A DNA stretch of 18,147 nucleotides, taken from positions 1-18,147 of the forward strand of contig DATNEY010000041.1 in NCBI GenBank assembly GCA_035606665.1. The letters are read 5' to 3'. This DNA comes from DASUGC01 sp035606665 (GTDB lineage: Bacteria; Acidobacteriota; Vicinamibacteria; Vicinamibacterales; SCN-69-37). The notes beneath the pieces are model-generated. The model was not told where the DNA came from and made no database searches. It was given only the letters and a program-made list of their open reading frames with translations. The position numbers and the translations under genes were made by a program. Positions 11,970-18,147 of the stretch are shown in pieces (within the stretch, counting starts at the first letter, position 1; every line of letters begins with the position of its first letter).

Positions 11970-14462
11970 ATGAAAAGGCAGCACATGCGAGGCGGTGTCA
12001 CGCGGCGGGAAATGTTGCAGGCGAGCGGAAAGACCATAGCCTTGTCGCTGGTCGCGACGCCCGTGGTCGCTGCACTAGGGAAGGGCCTGTCTGTCGAGGC
12101 GCAGGCGCTGCCGCTCGCGGCCGTCGCAGGCGTCGATCGCGTCGTGATGCTCGCGGGCAAAACGTATCTCGCGGGATGGACGGGTTATGGCGCGCCGCCT
12201 CGCCGGGGACGCGGTGCCGGCGCAGGTCGCGGTGGCGCCGAGACTCCTCCGCCGCCTGATCCAGGGCCAGCACCAAAGACGACGTGGGCCCGAGTGTCGG
12301 GCCCGGGCGACGTGAAGTTCGCGGATGCCTCGGCGCCCGCGACCACGGCGACGTTCTCGAAGCCCGGTGAGTACGTGCTGTCGGTCACCGCCGACAACGG
12401 CACGGCGAAGGCTTCGTCGAATCTGACGGTGAAGGTCGAGTTGCCGCCGCCAGCCGTGCCCCTGGCACCCGTGTTCACCACGTCCTACAGCATCAACAGC
12501 CCGTTCTGGTCCTCACGCGTCAAGGCGCTGATCGTCAACTGGATTCCGCACTGTATCGATCAGTGCAACCGCACGGACCTCGTGCAGGGTTCAGGATCGG
12601 GCGCGGGTGGCATCGACAACTTCATCGAAGCCGGCAAAGCGCTTCGCGGCGAGCCGCATGGAAAGCACAAGGGCTACGTGTTCTCGAACGCGTGGGTGCA
12701 CCAGACGGTCGAGTCGATCTGCCTCGCGCTGATGATCGATCCGCAGGGCGACGCCGAGATCATCGCGGCTCAGACGCGTATGAAGGCGACGCTCGAGGAC
12801 TGGATTCCGAAGATTCTCGCGGCGCAGCACCCGGACGGCTACCTGCAGACCGCCTTCACGCTTCGGGATGCGCTGGCGGAGCGCGAGAACTATCCTGCCG
12901 GCGGGCGCGGACCGTGGGTCGATCGCTGGACGCCCGCGCATCGAAACAATCACGAGGGTTACGTCTCGGGCTATTTCATCGAGTCCGCGATCAACCACTA
13001 CATGATGACGGGACGCAAGGACGCGCGGCTCTACAACGCGGCGAAGAAGCTGGCTGACTGCTGGGCCGATCACATCGGACCATCCTCCGCCAAGGCTCCG
13101 GATGGCAAGCCGAAACAGGAGTGGTTCGACGGCCATCAGGAAATGGAGCAGGCGCTCGTGCGCTTCGGCCGGTTCGTCAATGAGATCGAACGCGGCGGCA
13201 AGGGGGATCGCTACATCGCGCTCGCGAAGTTCCTCCTCGATTGCAGGCGCAACGGAACCGAGTACGACCAGAGTCATTTGCCAGTCACGCAGCAGTACGA
13301 GGCCGTCGGCCACGCCGTGCGCGCCGTCTACACGTATTCAGGAATGGCTGACGTCGCCGTGGAGACACATGACGTCGACTACCAGAGCGCCGTCAAGTCC
13401 ATCTGGGACAACATCGTCCATCGCAAGTACTACCTGACGGGCGGCGTCGGCAGCGGCGAGAGCTCAGAGGGCTTCGGACCGAACTACTCGCTTCGCCAGA
13501 ACGCCTACTGCGAGACGTGCTCCACCTGCGGCGAAGTATTTTTCCAGTGGAAGCTGCATCTCGCGTATCACGACGCGCAGTACGCGGATCTTTACGAAGA
13601 GTCGATGTACAACGCGCTCGTCGGAAGCCTGGCGCTCGACGGCAACAACTATTACTACGACAATCCGCTCGACGCGCGGGTCAACCGCTACGCGTGGCAC
13701 AGCGTGCCGTGCTGCGTCGGCAATCTGCCCCGAACCATGCTGATGCTGCCGACGTGGATGTACTCCCGCAGTGCGGACGCCATCAACGTGAATCTCTTCG
13801 CGGGCAGCCGCGTACAGGTCGATGGCGTGGCGGGCACGAGCGTCGAAATGATCCAGACGACGAACTATCCGTTCGACGGACGCGTGGCGATCACCGTGAA
13901 TCCGGCCACGCGAAGGGCCTTCACGGTACGCATCCGCGTGCCGAATCGCGACGTCAGCAGCCTCTACACGAGCGCGCCGGCAGTGAAGGGACTCACGACC
14001 GTCGCGGTCAACGGCCAGCGCGTAAGTCCGAAGATCGTGAACGGATACGCGGAGATCGCGCGCACGTGGACACGGGGCGATCGCATTCAGTTCGAAGTGC
14101 CCATGACCGTTCAGCGAATCCACGGCAGCGACAAGATAGAGGCGACGCGCGGCAAGGTCGCGCTACGGTACGGTCCGATGGTCTACAACGTCGAGAAGGT
14201 CGATCAGGACATCGACAAGAAGCTTGCACCGTCGGCGAGGCTGTCCGTGGAGTTCCGGAAGGATCTGCTTGGCGGTGTCCCGGTGATCACGGGCACGTTC
14301 GCCGACGGCTCGCCGCTGCTGGCGATCCCCAACTTCGTGCGGATGAACCGCAATCCGCCTCCACCGCCGCGGCCGGCGACACCGACACCCACGCCGGTGC
14401 CCGGTCAGCCGCGGCCGGCGCCACCGCCGCCATCGTCAATCGTGTGGATCACTGAGGGATAG
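11970..14462 (+). CDS. Tat-exported GH127 (DUF1680) enzyme with PKD-like domain
   Basis: This is an 830-residue protein. The N-terminus TRREMLQASGKT followed by a hydrophobic stretch (R12-R13) is a twin-arginine signal. A PKD/Ig-like domain at about 45-157 (TTWARVSGPGDVKFADAS, FSKPGEYVLSVTADNGTA) is interrupted by an Arg/Gly/Pro-rich insert at about 74-103. The GH127 catalytic domain follows (SINSPFWSSRVKALIVNWIP, HPDGYLQTAF, NHEGYVSGYFIESAINHYMM, YYLTGGVGSGESSEGFGP). The zinc and nucleophile pattern is intact: E515 and C517 in ETCSTCGE, and C581-C582 in VPCCVGN. A proline-rich tail lies at about 793-823. The domain layout differs from the window's other GH127 protein, so they are not a recent duplication. 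L-arabinofuranose release is the family's known role; the actual substrate is unknown. The mRNA is probably leaderless. The S9 peptidase gene follows after 40 bp. Confidence 0.88.
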   Translation: MKRQHMRGGVTRREMLQASGKTIALSLVATPVVAALGKGLSVEAQALPLAAVAGVDRVVMLAGKTYLAGWTGYGAPPRRGRGAGAGRGGAETPPPPDPGPAPKTTWARVSGPGDVKFADASAPATTATFSKPGEYVLSVTADNGTAKASSNLTVKVELPPPAVPLAPVFTTSYSINSPFWSSRVKALIVNWIPHCIDQCNRTDLVQGSGSGAGGIDNFIEAGKALRGEPHGKHKGYVFSNAWVHQTVESICLALMIDPQGDAEIIAAQTRMKATLEDWIPKILAAQHPDGYLQTAFTLRDALAERENYPAGGRGPWVDRWTPAHRNNHEGYVSGYFIESAINHYMMTGRKDARLYNAAKKLADCWADHIGPSSAKAPDGKPKQEWFDGHQEMEQALVRFGRFVNEIERGGKGDRYIALAKFLLDCRRNGTEYDQSHLPVTQQYEAVGHAVRAVYTYSGMADVAVETHDVDYQSAVKSIWDNIVHRKYYLTGGVGSGESSEGFGPNYSLRQNAYCETCSTCGEVFFQWKLHLAYHDAQYADLYEESMYNALVGSLALDGNNYYYDNPLDARVNRYAWHSVPCCVGNLPRTMLMLPTWMYSRSADAINVNLFAGSRVQVDGVAGTSVEMIQTTNYPFDGRVAITVNPATRRAFTVRIRVPNRDVSSLYTSAPAVKGLTTVAVNGQRVSPKIVNGYAEIARTWTRGDRIQFEVPMTVQRIHGSDKIEATRGKVALRYGPMVYNVEKVDQDIDKKLAPSARLSVEFRKDLLGGVPVITGTFADGSPLLAIPNFVRMNRNPPPPPRPATPTPTPVPGQPRPAPPPPSSIVWITEG

Positions 14463-14469
14463 CGGCGGC

Positions 14470-14475
14470 TATACT
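14470..14475 (+). promoter_or_regulatory. Candidate -10 hexamer TATACT before the S9 peptidase gene
   Basis: TATACT lies in the 40-bp gap between the GH127 and S9 genes, 27 nt before the ATG, leaving room for a leader containing AAGGAG. No good -35 is seen. If used, the peptidase would not depend only on read-through from the GH127 gene. Confidence 0.3.
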
Positions 14476-14486
14476 TCTGGTTCCAC

Positions 14487-14492
14487 AAGGAG
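14487..14492 (+). promoter_or_regulatory. Shine-Dalgarno of the S9 peptidase gene
   Basis: AAGGAG lies ten bases before the ATG at 14503 and supports that start. Confidence 0.7.
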
Positions 14493-14502
14493 CCAGCCCG
14501 CC

Positions 14503-16911
14503 ATGACGAAGTCGAAACCGCTTGCCCTGCTCGCGGCTGCTGCCGCGATCGCGCTTTGCGTCCGCGCCGTTCCGTTCGCGCAGTCCAAACCGTCGGCGTA
14601 TCTGACGCCGCCCAAAGTGATTGCGGATCTCATGGACGCCGAGCCCCTGCCTGGCGTGTCGTTGTCGCCCGACCGCACCGTGATGCTGCTCACGCATCGC
14701 AAGAGCATGCCTTCGATCGCGGAGGTCGCCGCGCCGTTCTACGGACTGGGAGGCGCGCGCATCAATCCGAAGACGAACGGACCGCGTCTGCTCGGCGCGA
14801 CGACGAGACTCGTGCTGCGCAACGTATCGACCGGTGTCGAGCGGCCGCTGACGCTGCCGCCGGCGGTGTCGTACACCGGCGTGTTCTCGCCGGACAGCAA
14901 GTCGCTTGCGATCACAGTGACGACGAGAAGCAGCATTGGGTTGTACGTGGCGGACATCGCCACGGCAACCGTCAAGCCGGTGGTCGCCACAGGCGTGAAT
15001 GCCCTCGGGGGCGGGTGCCGCTGGCTGGATTCGTCCAGTGGATTCCTGTGCAGCCTGATTCCGGCGGCCCGTGGACCCGAGCCGAAAGCGCCGGCGGTCC
15101 CGACCGGACCCGCGATCCAGGAGAACACCGGCACGGCGGCGCCGAGCCCGACGTTCGAAGATCTGTTGAAGAACCCGCACGACGAGAAGCTGTACGAGTA
15201 CTTCTACACGAGCCAACTCGCATGGGTGGATCTCGGTGGCGCGAAGACGCCGTTCGGCGCTGCGGGCATCTATCAGGGCGCCAACATCTCACCTGACAGC
15301 CGCTTCGTCGTCGTCACGCGCATCAAGAAACCGTTCTCCTACGTTGTGCCGGCGTTCTATTTCCCGCGCGACGTGGAGCTCTGGAGCAAGGCTGGCGTCC
15401 TTGTCAAGAAACTTGCCGACGTGCCGATGGCCGACACGTTCCCGCGCAACGGCGTGTTCCCCGGCGCGCGCGGGTTCCAGTGGCACCTGTCCGAACCGGC
15501 GACGCTCGTGTACCTCGAGGCGCTCGACGGCGGCGACCCGCAGAAGAAGGTCGAGCACCGCGATCGCGTGATGACGCTCGCCGCGCCGTTCACCGGCCAG
15601 GCGATGGAGCGGGCGAAGACGGCCTGGCGCGCCGGCGGCCTCCAGTTCACGGAAGCGGGCGCGGTGTTCCTCAGCGAGAACGATCGCGACACGCGCATGC
15701 GCCGGACGTGGCTGTTCGACGGCGGCCTGTCGGCGACGCCGCGAAAGATCTGGGAACTGCGCCAGCAGGATCGATACGGCGATCCCGGATTCCCGATCGC
15801 ACGGGCGTCCACGGGCCGCATCATCCAGTCAGGCGACACGATCTATCTCAGCGGCGCCGGTGCGTCGGCGAAGGGCGACCGGCCGTTCGTCGATGCGTTC
15901 AACCTGAAGACGCTCCAGGCGACACGGCTCTGGCAGTGCGACGACACGAGCTACGAGACGTTCGTGGGCCTGCTCGACGATCGCGGCACGCGGATGATCA
16001 CCCGGCGCGAAAGCAAAGTCGATCCGCCGAACTACTACCTCCGCGACACGACGGCGAAGTCCGCGAAGGCCGTCACGAGCTTCGTCAATCCGCAACCGCA
16101 GCTCGAGGGCATCACCAGCCAGTTCGTGACCTACAAGCGCAAGGACGGCGTCCAGCTGAACGGCACCGTCTACCTGCCCGCGGGCTACCGACCAGGCGCG
16201 CGGCTGCCGGTGTTTCTGTGGGCGTATCCGGCCGAATTCACGAGCGCCGACGACGCGCAGCAGATCAGCGGCAACCCCAATCGCTTCTTGACGGTGAGCG
16301 GCGCCTCGCAGCTGCTGCTGCTCACCCAGGGTTACGCCGTGTTCAACGACGCGACGATGCCGATCATCGGCCCTGGCGAGACCGCGAACGACACGTACGT
16401 GGACCAGCTGGTCGCGAGCGCCGCGGCCGCGATCGACAAGATCGTGGAGATGGGTGTGGGCGACCGCGATCGCGTGGGTGTCGGCGGCCACAGCTATGGC
16501 GCGTTCATGACGGCGAACCTGCTCGCGAACTCGCGGCTGTTCCGCGCCGGCATCGCGCGCAGCGGCGCCTACAACCGGACGCTGACGCCGTTCGGTTTCC
16601 AGAACGAGACGCGTAACTTCTGGGAGATTCCTGAGATTTACGGGAAGATGTCGCCGTTCTTCCGCGCGAACCAGATCAAGGACCCGATTCTGCTCATTCA
16701 CGGCGAGATGGACGACAACTCAGGAACGTTCCCAATCCAGTCCGAGCGACTCTACATGGCGCTCAAGGGCTTCGGTGCAACCGTGCGGTACGTCACGCTG
16801 CCGCACGAGGCGCACGGCTACGCCGCGGCCGAGTCGAACAAGCACGTGATCGCGGAGATGCTCAACTTCCTCGACAAGTACGTCAAGGGCGTGGGGCCGA
16901 AACCGCAGTAA
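14503..16911 (+). CDS. Exported S9 prolyl-oligopeptidase-fold peptidase, glutamyl endopeptidase-like
   Basis: This is an 802-residue protein. A signal peptide (SKPLALLAAAAAIALCVRAV, cut near FAQ) precedes an N-terminal segment, YLTPPKVIADLMDAEPLPGV, then a beta-propeller to about residue 540 and an alpha/beta-hydrolase domain from about 560. The opening motif and ARINPKTNGPRLLGAT resemble the S9D glutamyl endopeptidases known from plant chloroplasts and bacteria. The catalytic triad can be placed: S664 in GGHSYGAF, D737 in HGEMDDNSGT and H771 in LPHEAHGY, with the Ser-Asp and Asp-His spacings expected for the family. It probably degrades peptides outside the cytoplasm; cleavage after Glu is a family inference. 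It sits in a plus-strand run with the GH127 gene (40 bp upstream) and the TIM-barrel gene (15 bp downstream). Confidence 0.9.
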   Translation: MTKSKPLALLAAAAAIALCVRAVPFAQSKPSAYLTPPKVIADLMDAEPLPGVSLSPDRTVMLLTHRKSMPSIAEVAAPFYGLGGARINPKTNGPRLLGATTRLVLRNVSTGVERPLTLPPAVSYTGVFSPDSKSLAITVTTRSSIGLYVADIATATVKPVVATGVNALGGGCRWLDSSSGFLCSLIPAARGPEPKAPAVPTGPAIQENTGTAAPSPTFEDLLKNPHDEKLYEYFYTSQLAWVDLGGAKTPFGAAGIYQGANISPDSRFVVVTRIKKPFSYVVPAFYFPRDVELWSKAGVLVKKLADVPMADTFPRNGVFPGARGFQWHLSEPATLVYLEALDGGDPQKKVEHRDRVMTLAAPFTGQAMERAKTAWRAGGLQFTEAGAVFLSENDRDTRMRRTWLFDGGLSATPRKIWELRQQDRYGDPGFPIARASTGRIIQSGDTIYLSGAGASAKGDRPFVDAFNLKTLQATRLWQCDDTSYETFVGLLDDRGTRMITRRESKVDPPNYYLRDTTAKSAKAVTSFVNPQPQLEGITSQFVTYKRKDGVQLNGTVYLPAGYRPGARLPVFLWAYPAEFTSADDAQQISGNPNRFLTVSGASQLLLLTQGYAVFNDATMPIIGPGETANDTYVDQLVASAAAAIDKIVEMGVGDRDRVGVGGHSYGAFMTANLLANSRLFRAGIARSGAYNRTLTPFGFQNETRNFWEIPEIYGKMSPFFRANQIKDPILLIHGEMDDNSGTFPIQSERLYMALKGFGATVRYVTLPHEAHGYAAAESNKHVIAEMLNFLDKYVKGVGPKPQ

Positions 16912-16912
16912 C

Positions 16913-16918
16913 AGGAAG
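16913..16918 (+). promoter_or_regulatory. Shine-Dalgarno of the TIM-barrel gene
   Basis: AGGAAG lies eight bases before the ATG at 16927, just after the peptidase stop codon, consistent with translation from a shared mRNA. Confidence 0.6.
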
Positions 16919-16926
16919 ACCTGGAC

Positions 16927-18147
16927 ATGATCGATCGACGCAGATTCCTCAAATCGGCAGCGGCGGGTGTCACGGCGGCCGGCGCGATGCTGACGCCGCG
17001 CGAACAGGCGCTCGCGCAGAGCCTGGCCGAGAAGGCGCGCTTCGAGCGGATGGCTGGATGCACGTGGCCGATTCGAACGCTCTTCAAGACGCGGCAGAAT
17101 CCGAACCGCGGCGGTGGCGCGGGCGGCCGTGCAGGCGGCGCAGCGGCTCCTTCCCCGCCAGCGGCGACCGGCCGCGCGACGGGCGCCGGTCCCGAGGGCG
17201 CGCAGGCCGCGCCGGGGGTGGCGATCCCGGCAATCCCGGCCAACCGCGATCAGACAACCACCGCGCAGATGAAGCAGAAGTACGGCGAGATCACCCTGCT
17301 CGAGTACCCGCAGTGGATGAAGGACAACTTCCCCGGGCTCACGCGCATGGACATCTACTCGGGGTTCTTCGGCGACATGGTCAATGACGCGATGTACTTC
17401 CCCCCGGGCAGTCCGCAAGGCACAGGCTTCGATCCATTGAGCGCCGCCGGCCGGAAGTGGCTCGACGCACTCGCGAACACGATGGTGAAGACCGGCACGA
17501 AAGTGCAACACGTCTCGAACAACGCGCCGTTCAGCCTCGCTGATTTCGGATCGCCCGAGGCCGATGCACGCCGGAAGGCCGGCGTGGCGATGGCCAAGCG
17601 TTGGATAGAAGGATGCGCGGTGCTCCAGCCCGTGTCCATGCGGATGAATTCACCGCAGGCGCTCGGGCCGTCGATCCGGCCGAACGCGATTCCGCGCAGC
17701 GGCGACGGCTACCCACGCAATCTCGAAATCGTCCCTCTCATGAACGCGGCGATCGAGTCCTACAAGGAGATGGCCGACTTCGGCGGCGATCGCGGCATCG
17801 TCGTCACCTTCGAAAACCACTGGGGTCTCGCCGCCGATCCGATGAACCTGCGGATCATGGTGGACGCGGTCAATCATCCCTACTGCGCGCTGACGCCGGA
17901 CTTCTGCAACTGGGAGCACGAGTACATGCTCGTCAGCGGCCTGAAAGCGGTGGCGCCCTATTCGGTGTCGAACGTCCACGCGAAGTACTGGGATCGCTGG
18001 GGCGACAAGAACGACGTGCGCCGCGGCGTGCGCATCATGCTCGCCGGCGGCTTCACGGGCACGTTCGCGCTCGAGTACGAAGCCGGACCGCTCAACGGCG
18101 TCGAAGGCGCGAAGTATCTGTATCAGGAAGTGCTCGCGGCGCTCGCT
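16927..18147 (+). CDS. Tat-exported xylose-isomerase-like TIM-barrel protein (truncated by window edge)
   Basis: 407 codons are visible with no stop before the edge. The N-terminus MIDRRRFLKSAAAGVTAAGA is a classic twin-arginine signal (RRxFLK). Residues of about 57-100 are a Gly/Ala/Pro-rich linker. The remainder matches the AP-endonuclease-2/xylose-isomerase-like TIM barrel, with likely metal ligands E296 (VTFENHWG), D325 (LTPDFCNW), H351 (SNVHAKYWD) and E383 (FALEYEAG). Such Tat-exported proteins are usually annotated as sugar phosphate isomerase/epimerase, and a non-phosphorylated sugar or polyol is the more plausible substrate outside the cytoplasm. The gene starts 15 bp after the S9 peptidase stop, so the two are probably co-transcribed. 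The true C-terminus is outside the window. Confidence 0.85.
   Translation, partial: MIDRRRFLKSAAAGVTAAGAMLTPREQALAQSLAEKARFERMAGCTWPIRTLFKTRQNPNRGGGAGGRAGGAAAPSPPAATGRATGAGPEGAQAAPGVAIPAIPANRDQTTTAQMKQKYGEITLLEYPQWMKDNFPGLTRMDIYSGFFGDMVNDAMYFPPGSPQGTGFDPLSAAGRKWLDALANTMVKTGTKVQHVSNNAPFSLADFGSPEADARRKAGVAMAKRWIEGCAVLQPVSMRMNSPQALGPSIRPNAIPRSGDGYPRNLEIVPLMNAAIESYKEMADFGGDRGIVVTFENHWGLAADPMNLRIMVDAVNHPYCALTPDFCNWEHEYMLVSGLKAVAPYSVSNVHAKYWDRWGDKNDVRRGVRIMLAGGFTGTFALEYEAGPLNGVEGAKYLYQEVLAALA

Overview
The window is high-GC, densely coded DNA. It most resembles a soil Acidobacteriota genome, probably Vicinamibacteria-like. That placement is inferred from a VWA protein of the acidobacterial VWFA-related type, a high density of exported S9 peptidases, PQQ-type propellers and GH127 enzymes, Gly/Arg-rich inserts in exported proteins, and palindromic repeats scattered between and inside genes. 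No rRNA, tRNA, CRISPR, integrase or IS transposase was found.

Layout. 1-1455 (minus) is the N-terminal part of an exported DPP-IV-type S9 peptidase that runs off the left edge. Divergent from it across 36 bp is an exported PQQ-like beta-propeller protein (1492-2721). A small AtpZ/AtpI-like membrane protein (2815-3087) follows, then a GarR/3-hydroxyisobutyrate-dehydrogenase-type reductase that continues in frame into a CBM9-like domain (3141-4703). It converges on a minus-strand pair: a VWA-domain protein (8707-7781) followed by a large exported GH127 enzyme (7758-4714). Both convergent stop codons lie in one palindrome. A 273-bp non-coding stretch (8711-8983) contains a strong plus-strand intrinsic terminator. 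Then come a cysteine synthase fused to a JAMM/Mec metalloprotease (8996-10327) and a CysO-like ubiquitin fold fused to a MoeB E1 domain and a rhodanese (10391-11875). After another palindrome pair come a second, Tat-exported GH127 enzyme (11970-14462), an exported glutamyl-endopeptidase-like S9 peptidase (14503-16911) and a Tat-exported xylose-isomerase-like TIM barrel (16927 to the right edge).

The most interesting part is 8996-11875. The sulfur-carrier-protein route to cysteine, known in Mycobacterium tuberculosis as separate CysM, CysO, Mec and MoeZ proteins, appears here as two multidomain polypeptides. The carrier's diglycine is internal (G90-G91 of the second protein), so the carrier could work only after cleavage. 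The JAMM domain on the first protein is the obvious candidate protease. DNA palindromes lie in the linker between carrier and E1, inside the cysteine synthase domain and in the linker of the dehydrogenase-CBM9 fusion, which suggests that repeat insertion helped create these architectures.

The remaining genes read as an exported plant-polysaccharide and peptide-scavenging repertoire: two GH127 enzymes, a TIM-barrel sugar isomerase/epimerase-like protein, a CBM9-like domain and two S9 peptidases. Two genes have a TANNNT -10 hexamer exactly 6 nt before the start codon, which suggests leaderless mRNAs.
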